This document shows positions 47,521 through 55,957 of a stretch of DNA of 64,000 bases, one piece after another. Position 1 is the stretch's first letter. Every line of letters starts with the position of its first letter. Made by a program: the position numbers and the translations under genes. The DNA lies in contig NZ_AP024653.1 of NCBI RefSeq assembly GCF_019977335.1, forward strand, positions 3,658,001 to 3,722,000. Direction: 5' to 3'. The stretch is from Arthrobacter sp. NicSoilB4 (GTDB taxonomy: Bacteria > Actinomycetota > Actinomycetes > Actinomycetales > Micrococcaceae). Below the pieces are notes generated by a model. That model searched no databases. It worked only from the letters and a program-made list of their open reading frames with translations, and was not told the DNA's origin.

Positions 47521-50148
47521 CTAATTCTTCGGCAGCGCGTCCAGCAGCCGGGCGCAGCGGATGAAACCAAGGTGCGAGTACGCCTGCGGGTGGTTCCCCA
47601 GGTGGGTTTCCGTGCCCGGGTCGTACTCCTCCGGCAGCAGCCCGGTGGGGCCGAACAGGTTGACCAGCTGGTCGAACAGGTCCCAGGCCTCCTCGATCCG
47701 GCCCACCGCAACGTAGGCCTCGATCAGCCACGTCGTGCAGATGTGGAAGCCGCCCTCCAGTCCCGGCAGCCCGTCGTCGTACCGGTACCGGAACACGGTG
47801 GGCCCCACCCGCAGTTCCCGTTCCACCGCCGTGACGGTGTCCAGGAAGCGCTGGTCCGCGACGTCCAACAGCCCTGAGAGGCCGATGTGCAGCACCGCGG
47901 CGTCCAGGTCCGGGCTGTCATAGGCCACAGTGTAGGACTCCGAGCTCTCGTCCCAGCCCTCGCGCAGGACTTCCTCCCGGATGGTCGCGGCCGTCGGCTC
48001 CCACTCGGGCAGCGGCGTGCGGCCGTGCCGTGCGGCGGTGCGCAGGGCCCGGTCCAGCGCCACCCAGCACATCACCTTGGTATAGATGTGGTGCCGGGGC
48101 GCCCGCCGGGCTTCCCAGATCCCGTGGTCGGCCTCGTGCCAGCGGGCCAGCACGGCCGAGGCCATCTGGACCATCAGCTCCCAGTGCGCGTCGGCCAGTG
48201 TTCCCTGCCGCGCGCTGAGGGCGTCGATCAGTTCGGCGATCGGCCCGAAGACATCCAGCTGCACCTGGTGGTCCGCGGCGTTGCCGATCCGCACCGGCCG
48301 GGAGCCCGCATAGCCGGGGAGGCTTTCGATGATGGCTTCGGTGGACAGCGGCGCCCCAGTGACCGAATACAGCGGGTGCAGCCACTCCGGGCCGGGGGCG
48401 TGGGCCAGGATCCGGCCCAGCCAGGCCAGGAATCCCTCCGCCTCCGCGGTGGAGCCGAGGTCCACCAGCGCGTTGACCGTCATGGAGCCGTCCCGCAGCC
48501 AGCAGTACCGGTAGTCCCAGTTCCGCGTGCCGCCGATCCCTTCCGGCAGCGAGGTGGTGGGCGCGGCAAGCACGGCGCCGGTGGGCTCATGGACCAGGGC
48601 GCGGAGCACCAGGGCTGACCGGCGGACCAGGGAGGGTTTCACGGCCGGCAGCTGCAGCGCCTGCACCCAGCGCCGGGAATGATGCGCGACGGCGGCGCGG
48701 CGTGAGTTCTCCTCCGGCGGTTCCGCCCTTTGGGGTTCCGTGTCGCCGCAGCGCAGGTTCAGCACCACCGGGCCGTGCCGCAGCTCGACGTCGGCCGTGG
48801 CGGTGGCATGGCGGCCGTCCGAGGTGATCGTGAAGCCGACGCCGGGGGCGAGCAGGATGATCGGGTCCGCGGTCCCCACGACGTGCAGCTCCGTGCCGCG
48901 GGCCTCCATGCTGAAGGGCGCGTTGGCGTAGTCCGGGCGGGGCGCAAAGACAATCCGCGCCGTTCCCGTGCCGGAGAGGACGCGGACCAGGCTGGTGATG
49001 CCGTCCGGCGCCGGTTCCAGGTAGTCCGTGACGGTGACGTCTGCCCAGCGGGTTTCCACGATCATGGTGCTGTCCACATAGCGCTGGCCCAGGACCTGGG
49101 AGGCCTTCACCGGTTCCACGGAGAAGTGGCCCGCGGCGTCGCCGCCGAGAAGGTGGGCAAAAAGGGATCCCGAGTCCGGCAGGGGATGGCTCATCCAGCA
49201 GATTCTGGCGTCCGGGGTGATGAGTGCGGTGGAGGAGCCGTTGCCGATCATCGAGTGCCGTTCCAGGCCGACGGCGTCCTCCCCGAACAGCCAGGCCCGG
49301 CGGAGTTCAAAGAGGATGCCCAGGACCCGCGCGAAGGACTCCGGGTCCCGGAGCCGGTGCCCCGCGGCCGTTGGTCCCGGGCCGACGCGCAGGCCCAGGT
49401 CCGGGCCGCGCAGGGTGGCCATGGCGGCTTCGTCGCTGGAGGCGTCCCCGGCATAGAGGGCGGCGCTGACCCCGAGCATGGAGCGCAGGTGCTCCATGGC
49501 TGCGGCCTTGGACGGTTCCACCACGGACAGGTCCAGGACGGAGCCGTCGACGATGAAGGAAAGCCCGTGCACGCGGGCGATCTCCTCCGCTTGCTGGGTG
49601 GCCAGCGCGACGACCTCGGGGGAGGCCGGGCGGGTGTGCACGGACACGGCGACGGGCTTGCGCTCGATGGTGATGCCTCGGTAGGCGCCCACGGTTTCGG
49701 CGAGCGCCTGGCTTGCCTGCTGCAGCACGGATTCGGTGGCCAGGGACAACCCGTGGGCGAAGCCCATGTCGAACTCGGCGCCGTGCGAACCGACGAGGTG
49801 CACCTCCGCCGGGAGCCGCGAGACGGCGGCCAGGTCACGCAGGGAACGCCCCGAGATGACGGCCGCGTGGGTGTTCGGGAGGGCGGCCAGAGCCCGGAGG
49901 GCAATCGCCGCACTGCCCAGCGGCAGGGTCTCGGTGGAGATGCCCTCCGCCTCGCACAATGTCCCGCCATAATTGCAGGCCACGAGCAGTCCCGGTGTCC
50001 GGGCCAGGATCTTGAGTTCGGCCAGCAGCTGCGGCGTCAGCCCGTCGTCGGCGGCGTTGGTCTGCACAAAGGCGCGGAGCAGGCCCAGCGGCAGGGACTT
50101 TGTCAGGAGGGCAGACTCGGCCAGGGACTGGTTGAGCGGAGTGGGCAT
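47521..50148 (-). CDS. GH15 glucohydrolase/trehalase fused to a degenerate HAD (OtsB-like) domain
   Basis: An 875-aa fusion. Residues about 50-275 resemble trehalose-6-phosphate phosphatase, but the HAD motif DxDGT reads NYGGT (N59, G61). Both catalytic aspartates are gone, and motif IV reads GDASSDE. HAVISGRS and the motif III lysine remain. Residues about 290-870 are a GH15 domain with intact features (NWDYRYCWLRDGS, GIWEARRAPRHHIYTKVMCW, and the late EEYDPGTE...GNHPQAYSH). Mycobacterial trehalase is of this GH15 type, so trehalose is a fair guess. The HAD part may have become regulatory. The start at 50148 has AAGGA upstream. The frame is open to 50268, but that part is not conserved. Confidence 0.88.
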   Translation of the reverse strand: MPTPLNQSLAESALLTKSLPLGLLRAFVQTNAADDGLTPQLLAELKILARTPGLLVACNYGGTLCEAEGISTETLPLGSAAIALRALAALPNTHAAVISGRSLRDLAAVSRLPAEVHLVGSHGAEFDMGFAHGLSLATESVLQQASQALAETVGAYRGITIERKPVAVSVHTRPASPEVVALATQQAEEIARVHGLSFIVDGSVLDLSVVEPSKAAAMEHLRSMLGVSAALYAGDASSDEAAMATLRGPDLGLRVGPGPTAAGHRLRDPESFARVLGILFELRRAWLFGEDAVGLERHSMIGNGSSTALITPDARICWMSHPLPDSGSLFAHLLGGDAAGHFSVEPVKASQVLGQRYVDSTMIVETRWADVTVTDYLEPAPDGITSLVRVLSGTGTARIVFAPRPDYANAPFSMEARGTELHVVGTADPIILLAPGVGFTITSDGRHATATADVELRHGPVVLNLRCGDTEPQRAEPPEENSRRAAVAHHSRRWVQALQLPAVKPSLVRRSALVLRALVHEPTGAVLAAPTTSLPEGIGGTRNWDYRYCWLRDGSMTVNALVDLGSTAEAEGFLAWLGRILAHAPGPEWLHPLYSVTGAPLSTEAIIESLPGYAGSRPVRIGNAADHQVQLDVFGPIAELIDALSARQGTLADAHWELMVQMASAVLARWHEADHGIWEARRAPRHHIYTKVMCWVALDRALRTAARHGRTPLPEWEPTAATIREEVLREGWDESSESYTVAYDSPDLDAAVLHIGLSGLLDVADQRFLDTVTAVERELRVGPTVFRYRYDDGLPGLEGGFHICTTWLIEAYVAVGRIEEAWDLFDQLVNLFGPTGLLPEEYDPGTETHLGNHPQAYSHLGFIRCARLLDALPKN

Positions 50149-50429
50149 GCGCGGAGTCCTTCGAGTCGTCCCCAATGCCTGCGTGAGAAGCGCCCCTGAG
50201 GACGTACTCCCAGTATCCTCCCGGCTCGATTTCCCGCGGGTGTCCCGGCGGTTGCGGCTGTGTAACATCCGCCGGCGCGCGTCACGCAGTGTGGGTTACC
50301 GGCGTCCGGGAAGCCGCCTCGCCGCGCCAATCCGCGGCTGGGCGGCGTCGAACCTTGCACTAACCTGCTGTGCGTGACGGGGGACCCCGACGACGGGCCC
50401 GACGGCGGCCCGGAACCCGGCCCCTGCGG

Positions 50430-51419
50430 TTAGACCCGGACCAGTCCGGCGACGTCGGCGAGGAGTTGCACCGAGCGCAGCCGGGCCTCCGTGGCGGTGC
50501 TCTGGTGCGCGACGATGAGCTCGTCGGCGTCGGCGTGGGCCGTGAACTCGTCGAGGTACTCGAGCACCGCGTCCGGGGTCCCCACGGCGGAGTACTTCAT
50601 CATCTGGGCCACGTGCTGGCCCTGCGGGGAGTCCAGGATCATGTCCGCCTCGTCGTCGCTGAAAACGCGGCCGTTGCCGAAGAACAGCGAGACGCGGGCG
50701 CGTTTGGTGGCCTGGAACATCTCCTGCGCCGCGGCCGCGGAATCCGCGGCGATCACGTTGACGCCGGCGATCACGTGCGGGGCGTCCAGTTGCGCGGAGG
50801 GCCGGAAGTCCCGGCGGTAGATGGCGACGGCGTCCTGCAAAGCGTTGGGCGCGAAGTGCGAGGCGAAGGCATACGGCAGGCCAAGCTGCGCGGCGAGCTT
50901 GGCGCCAAACAGCGAGGATCCCAGGATGTACAGCGGCACGTCGGTGCCCTTGCCCGGGGTCGCCTCCACGCCCGGAATGCGGGTGGGGCCGCTGAGGTAG
51001 CCCTGGAGTTCGAGCACGTCCTGCGGGAAGCTGTCCGAGGACATCGGGTCCCGGCGCAGGGCCCGCAGCGTGTTCTGGTCGCTGCCGGGCGCGCGGCCCA
51101 GGCCCAGGTCGATGCGCCCCGGGTGCAGGGTCTCAAGCGTGCCGAACTGCTCGGCGATGGTCAGCGGCGAGTGGTTGGGCAGCATCACGCCGCCGGCGCC
51201 GAGGCGGATGCTCTCCGTCTGCGCGGCGACATGGGCGATCAGGACGCTGGTGGCCGACGAAGCGATGGCGGACATGTTGTGGTGCTCGGCGTACCAGACC
51301 CGCCGGTACCCCAGCTTCTCGGCAAGCTGCGCCATGGCGACGCTCCCCGCGAGGCTTTCTGCCGCCGTCTGGCCCTTGCCGATGGTTGCCAGGTCAAGGA
51401 TGGAAAGCGGAACAGTCAC
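50430..51419 (-). CDS. LLM-class flavin-dependent oxidoreductase
   Basis: A 329-aa luciferase-like monooxygenase of the single-component type ([71 protein letters not shown]). Members use FMNH2 or F420. Many are annotated as alkanal monooxygenase-like, with unknown substrates. The start is GTG at 51419. The 281-bp gap between this gene and the HAD-GH15 gene shows no further gene or clear terminator. Confidence 0.9.
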   Translation of the reverse strand: MTVPLSILDLATIGKGQTAAESLAGSVAMAQLAEKLGYRRVWYAEHHNMSAIASSATSVLIAHVAAQTESIRLGAGGVMLPNHSPLTIAEQFGTLETLHPGRIDLGLGRAPGSDQNTLRALRRDPMSSDSFPQDVLELQGYLSGPTRIPGVEATPGKGTDVPLYILGSSLFGAKLAAQLGLPYAFASHFAPNALQDAVAIYRRDFRPSAQLDAPHVIAGVNVIAADSAAAAQEMFQATKRARVSLFFGNGRVFSDDEADMILDSPQGQHVAQMMKYSAVGTPDAVLEYLDEFTAHADADELIVAHQSTATEARLRSVQLLADVAGLVRV

Positions 51420-51601
51420 GGAAAAGCCGGCCTTTCGTAGCGGGAAGTCTCAGGCGCCGCACCGGATCCCGGCACGCACACTGTGGACAACGACGCCGGG
51501 CCCCGGCTTATTTCTGCTTCAGTTGTGACGCTCCCCGTGGGGCGGTTCCCGTCGCCAGCACCCGCCGGGCCTCACCGGTGTGCTTCACCGGAGTGGACGC
51601 T

Positions 51602-51634
51602 GGACGGGACCGGCCGCTGGGGCCGGTCCCGTCC
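51602..51634 (-). terminator. Strong hairpin after the coiled-coil gene
   Basis: GGACGGGACCGGCC (51602-51615) and its perfect complement (51621-51634) flank a 5-nt loop. It lies 43 bp past the stop of the coiled-coil gene and has no T-run. The rest of 51420-51676 holds nothing else recognised. Confidence 0.65.
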
Positions 51635-51676
51635 GCTCGCCGGTTGCTCCGGATTTTCAGTGCCTGGTTATTAGGG

Positions 51677-54010
51677 TCAGGCGACGCAACCACCCAGGGC
51701 AATCTGTCCGTCTATTGCCCGGATCTGGTTCTGGATGCTGCCCAGCTGGTCCTGGAGACCCGTCACCGTCTTCTTCTGCGCGGCGACGGAATCCTTGTTG
51801 GCGCCCTTCTTGGCCTGCAAGTTGGCGAGCGTGGTGTTGGCATCGGTCAGCTTCTGGTCGAGTCCCGTGAGCTGTGCCTGGAGCTCCTTCAGCTTCGTTT
51901 CGGTGGCGCTGATCTCGCCGTTCAGCCCGTCAAGCTGCGCCATCAGAGGGGCAACCTGGGCCTGGAGGTTGAGGATCTCGCGTTCCTTGGCGGCTATCTG
52001 GGCGTTCAGCGTGGTGACCTGGGCGACGAGGGTGTCCAGCTGGGTGTTCAATGCTGCCACCTCGGCCTGCTTCGTGCTGACCGCCGCGGTGGCATCCTGC
52101 AGAGCCTTGGTCAGGGCCGGCAGCTGGGACTGCAGCCCGGCCAGCTCGGAACCCTTGGCCGCCGCGGCCGCCTGGGCGGCCGTGAGGGCGGAGTTGGCGG
52201 CGGCCAGTTCGCCCTTCAGCTGCTCCAGCACGAGCTTCTGCGCGGCGATCGCGTCCTGGCTCTGCGTGACGTTGGCGGTCAGCGCCGGCACGGCTGCCTC
52301 CAGGTCCGCCACCAGTTGCTCCTGCGCGGCGGCCGCGCTGGCTGCAGTGGCGGCAGCGGTCTGGAGTGCGGGGAGTTGGCCCTGCAGGGCCGTGAGCTCT
52401 GCCTGCTTGCTGGCCACCGCGCCGTTGGTGCCGGTGACAGCCGACTGGAGCGCCGGGATCTGCGCCTTCAGCGCTGCGATCTCGCTTTCCTTGAGGGCGA
52501 CGGCGTCGTTGGCTGCGGTCAGTGAGGCCTGGAGCGGGGCGGCCTGCTGCTGCAGCGTGCTGCTCTCCGTCTGCTTGGCCGTCAGCTGTGCGTTGAGGCC
52601 GGTGACTGCCGTTTGGAGGGCGGTCAGGTCTCCCTGGTAGCCGGCAATGGTGGCGGTCTTCGCGCTGATCTGGCCGGTGACAGTGGTGAGCTCGCCCTGC
52701 TTGAGCTCCCGCAACGCGATGAGGTCGCGCTTGGCTTTGGAATTGCCGTTGATCGAATCAATCTGCACAGTGAGAGCCGCGATCTGCGTTTCCAGGTTCA
52801 CCTTGGAGGCCTGCAGCGGGGCGAGCTCGTTCTGCGCGGTGGTGATCTGGGCCTGCTTGGCCGTGATTTCCGCGTTCTTCGCAGTGATCTGCTGCTGCAG
52901 CGTTGCGATCTCTGCCCCCACCGCAGCGATCCTGTTGCTGTTGGCGGCGAGGGCTGTGGCCGCGCTCCGGGCGGTCGCCTGCAAAGTGGTGAGCTCTGCC
53001 TGGGCCGTGGTGATCGCGGCGTTTTTCGCGGTGAGAGCGTCGGCCGCGGCCTGGGCAGCGGCCTGCCGCGAGGCGAGTTCGCCCTGCGCTGTTGCGATCG
53101 CGGTGTTCTGCGCCGTGACGGCGTTCGCTGCTGCGGTGGCGGCACCCTGGAGGCCGGCCAGCGTCGCCTTCGCGGCGTCGATCTTGGCCAACTGGTCGTC
53201 AAGCTCAGCCTGGGCGGCGGTACCCGTAGCCTCAAGGCCCTGCAGCTCCGACTCGGCCCCGGTGACGGCGTTACCGGCAGTTGCCACGGCCTCAGCGGCG
53301 GCGGCGGCCGCGGCTGTGAGGGCTGTGAGCTGGTCCTCGGCAGCAGCAATCTCGGCGTTCTTGCCGGCAAGTGCTGCCTCGGCGGCGGCGGCCGCGGCCG
53401 CAAGCGTCTCCTGTTCGGCCCGGGCAGCACTGAGCTGGGTGTTCGTGGCCGTGATCTCGGCCTCGACGTCGGCGGCGCGGCCTTTCAACTCGTCCGCGGC
53501 GGCCACCGCCAGCGCTTCCTGCTCCTGCAGGGGTGCAAGCTGGTTCTGGGCCGTTGCCTTCTCCGCCTCGAGTCCCGCCAGGTTCCGCCGCGATTCGAGT
53601 ATTGCCGCCTCGGTGCTGGACCGTTCAGCCTCAAGAGACGCGAGGTCGTCCTGCGCCGCAGCGATCTCACCATCGAGGGCCAGCTGGGCCGCGTCGAGGG
53701 CGGCGATGGATGCCGTTACCGCATCGATTTCCGCGGTCAGGGCCGAAGCGCTGGCCTGCAGGACAGAGCGTTCGGACTGAAGCCGCGCGATGATGTCGGC
53801 GTTCTTTTTCGCCGAGGCCTTGAGCAGGTTCTCCTGGACGGCGCCCCGGTGTGCCAGCTGGTTGACCACCCCGTTGCAGACACCGTTGACGGATCCGGTG
53901 GCAGCGGTCGCCTGCGGGGCAAAGAGCAGCATGCTGGTCAGCACGCCGGGGACGACGACGGCGGCGGCGAGCCGCCGGGTGAAGACAGAGTTGTGCGAAA
54001 GATTGAGCAT
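51677..54010 (-). CDS. Exported long coiled-coil protein, 777 aa
   Basis: A signal peptide covers residues 1-36 or 37 (TRRLAAAVVVPGVLTSMLLF, then APQATA). From about residue 70 to 765 the protein is almost unbroken heptads rich in Ala, Gln, Leu, Thr and Glu, with recurring units such as LQAQ, AEITAKQAQI and LTALQ. No enzyme domain is seen. There are just two cysteines in the mature chain, C45 near the start and C775 three residues from the end. A rod of this length would reach about 100 nm if fully helical. The protein is probably a surface or cell-wall structural rod, or a spacer. It is a single gene. Function unknown. Confidence 0.85.
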   Translation of the reverse strand: MLNLSHNSVFTRRLAAAVVVPGVLTSMLLFAPQATAATGSVNGVCNGVVNQLAHRGAVQENLLKASAKKNADIIARLQSERSVLQASASALTAEIDAVTASIAALDAAQLALDGEIAAAQDDLASLEAERSSTEAAILESRRNLAGLEAEKATAQNQLAPLQEQEALAVAAADELKGRAADVEAEITATNTQLSAARAEQETLAAAAAAAEAALAGKNAEIAAAEDQLTALTAAAAAAAEAVATAGNAVTGAESELQGLEATGTAAQAELDDQLAKIDAAKATLAGLQGAATAAANAVTAQNTAIATAQGELASRQAAAQAAADALTAKNAAITTAQAELTTLQATARSAATALAANSNRIAAVGAEIATLQQQITAKNAEITAKQAQITTAQNELAPLQASKVNLETQIAALTVQIDSINGNSKAKRDLIALRELKQGELTTVTGQISAKTATIAGYQGDLTALQTAVTGLNAQLTAKQTESSTLQQQAAPLQASLTAANDAVALKESEIAALKAQIPALQSAVTGTNGAVASKQAELTALQGQLPALQTAAATAASAAAAQEQLVADLEAAVPALTANVTQSQDAIAAQKLVLEQLKGELAAANSALTAAQAAAAAKGSELAGLQSQLPALTKALQDATAAVSTKQAEVAALNTQLDTLVAQVTTLNAQIAAKEREILNLQAQVAPLMAQLDGLNGEISATETKLKELQAQLTGLDQKLTDANTTLANLQAKKGANKDSVAAQKKTVTGLQDQLGSIQNQIRAIDGQIALGGCVA

Positions 54011-54232
54011 TTGAGACCCCCAGGCGAGACACGGAAAAATGCGGCCCGCTGTGGCCGCCTTTTGTAGTCCCGATGCTATGCGCGGAAATACGCAGCGCGG
54101 AGGGCCGTCGCCACTCGTGTTTTCGCTGGTTCTACGTGTCTTTTGCGGGGGTGTACTCGCTTTTCCGGCGGAGACTACTTGGTCTGGCTTTTTTGCCCGA
54201 AATCAGGGGAAAAACGTCCGTTCCCCCCGAGG

Positions 54233-55042
54233 TCAGGGGCACGAATAGTTGTAGTCCAGCCCCGCGGAGATGTACTGCGTCAGGGCGACGCGGCTGCCGG
54301 GGGTGAGCGCCGGCGATGAGCAGTTGGACTTGGCCCCGGTGAGGGACCGCGCCCCGGCGAGCCAGCTCGGCAGGCCGGCGAGCGGACTGCTTGCCGGAAC
54401 CGTCCCGGCGATCTGGTTCCACTGGTAGCCGGTGGAATACAGGCCGACCTTGGCGTTGATGCTGGTGAAGTAGGCGGTCATGCCTTCGAGGTCCGCGACA
54501 TTGGCGACCTTGTCCGTCTGCCAACTGTTCCCGGTTTCGACGTCCAGCCACCACACGTACTTCGCCGGGTTGTCGACTCCGCGGATGGTGGCGTCGTCGT
54601 AGGCCTTCGCATAGCCGTACATGTAGGAGCAGGCCCGGAAATCGCCCTCGCCGCTGCCGCACACACCGTACGGGTTGGCCACGTCCACGCCGCCGTAGCG
54701 GTTGGAGCTGGGCCACCACGAACCCTGCAGGCCCGGGTTGGCCGTATTGACGTAGAGCGCCACCCTCGGCTGAGCGGTGAGTGCCGGGGACGGGGCGGTG
54801 TTTGCCCAGGCGAGTTGGGCTGCCAGGCACGGGTTAGTGGTGTTGGCGAGGCCGTTGTTCACCCCGACGATGGCGAACGCCGGCTGTTTGGGGAGGGTCT
54901 TGCCGCACTGGGGCCAGGAAACGTCAATGCCCACCGGCTCGGCATTTCGGGGCGGGGCCGCACTGGCCGTTCCACCACCCAACAGGACAAGGCCAAGAGC
55001 CATGGCGGCGGAAACAAGCTTCGTCAATACCCGGGTAGCCAT
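54233..55042 (-). CDS. Secreted DUF1906 (glycoside hydrolase-like) protein
   Basis: A 269-aa exported protein. Signal peptide: residues 1-28 (LVSAAMALGLVLLGGGTASA). The mature part has the DUF1906 / GH25-like barrel features: VGIDVSWPQCGKTLP at the first strand, YVWWLDVETGNSW with the acid pair, and LYSTGYQWNQIAG. Relatives are lysozyme-like cell-wall hydrolases or binding proteins. A TAGACT box on the minus strand (55053-55048) ends 5 nt before the ATG at 55042, so this gene is probably leaderless. A reading frame running on to 57001 is antisense to the HerA gene and is not real. Confidence 0.88.
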   Translation of the reverse strand: MATRVLTKLVSAAMALGLVLLGGGTASAAPPRNAEPVGIDVSWPQCGKTLPKQPAFAIVGVNNGLANTTNPCLAAQLAWANTAPSPALTAQPRVALYVNTANPGLQGSWWPSSNRYGGVDVANPYGVCGSGEGDFRACSYMYGYAKAYDDATIRGVDNPAKYVWWLDVETGNSWQTDKVANVADLEGMTAYFTSINAKVGLYSTGYQWNQIAGTVPASSPLAGLPSWLAGARSLTGAKSNCSSPALTPGSRVALTQYISAGLDYNYSCP

Positions 55043-55192
55043 GCCCCAGTCTACGTCGGGTCCCTGTCCGGGCAGGGGAAATCCGCCGTGCGCGTTGGCG
55101 GTTGGAATACTCAGCGGACTGAGGGAGTTGCCGCCCCTAAGTCCTTTTACATTCCACCGCCGGCCGCGTGGCCGGCAGAACAGGAGCCCCAC

Positions 55193-55894
55193 ATGGCGAG
55201 CATTCTGATGGTCGTATCCGCCGCCGATTCCCTTACGATGCGGGACGGCAGCGAACATCCCACCGGCTACTGGGCCGAGGAACTCGTGGTTTCGCACCAG
55301 GCCCTCAGCAACGCCGGCCACAGCGTCCACATCGCCACGCCGGGAGGCGCGAAGCCGACGGTGGACGAAGTGAGCCTCGCAGCCGAGTCCGCGGGCGGCC
55401 AGGACCGCGCCGATGCCTTCCGCACGTACCTCGCCGGGATCGACGCCGAGCTGTCCGCGCCGCTCGCGCTGGCCGACGTCGACCCGTCCGGCTACGACGC
55501 GATCGTCCTGCCCGGCGGCCACGGCCCCATGACGGATCTTTACCAGGACGCGGACCTCGGCAAAATCCTGGTTGCGGCCAACACTGCCGGCAAGATCATC
55601 GCGCCGTTCTGCCACGGCCCGGCCGGCCTGCTGAGCGCCACCGACGACGCCGGAGCGTTCGCCTTCGCGGGTCGCCGCCTCACGGTGTTCACCAACGAGG
55701 AGGAACTGGGCGGCGGCACCGGGCCGAACACGCCGTGGTTCGTGGAGGACGTGCTGCGGGACAAGGGCGCCGTCGTCGAGAACGCCGCCGCCTGGAGCTC
55801 CCATGTGGTGCGCGACGGCAATCTGATCAGCGGCCAGAACCCGCAATCCAGCGAGGCCGTGGCACAGGAAGTCCTCAAGGCCCTCGCCGGGTAA
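55193..55894 (+). CDS. DJ-1/PfpI family protein (Hsp31-like)
   Basis: A 233-aa member of the DJ-1/PfpI superfamily. The nucleophile is C140 in IIAPFCHGPAGLL, with LPGGHGPMTDLY before it and the acid E29/E30 in GYWAEELV. This arrangement matches Hsp31-like glyoxalase III or deglycase proteins. It would protect against methylglyoxal or similar carbonyls. The AGGAG site 6 nt before ATG 55193 sets the start. A GC-rich hairpin follows the stop. Confidence 0.9.
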   Translation: MASILMVVSAADSLTMRDGSEHPTGYWAEELVVSHQALSNAGHSVHIATPGGAKPTVDEVSLAAESAGGQDRADAFRTYLAGIDAELSAPLALADVDPSGYDAIVLPGGHGPMTDLYQDADLGKILVAANTAGKIIAPFCHGPAGLLSATDDAGAFAFAGRRLTVFTNEEELGGGTGPNTPWFVEDVLRDKGAVVENAAAWSSHVVRDGNLISGQNPQSSEAVAQEVLKALAG

Positions 55895-55918
55895 CACCGC
55901 CGAAAGAACACCGGCCGA

Positions 55919-55946
55919 AGCCGGGTCCGGGTTGCCGGGCCCGGCT
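55919..55946. terminator. Hairpin overlapping the HerA-gene -10 box
   Basis: AGCCGGGTCCGG (55919-55930), loop GTTG, CCGGGCCCGGCT (55935-55946), with one wobble pair. It sits 24 nt past the DJ-1 stop. The TAAGCT (-10-like, 55945-55950) for the next gene overlaps its last bases, and the ATG follows 7 nt later, so termination and initiation may be linked. Confidence 0.55.
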
Positions 55947-55957
55947 AAGCTGTCCGC

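Noticed and set aside
50374..50433. A 19-codon GTG frame behind a TAACCT box
   Set aside because: Very short, Gly/Pro/Asp only, and overlapping the end of the luciferase-like gene. Could be chance in GC-rich DNA.
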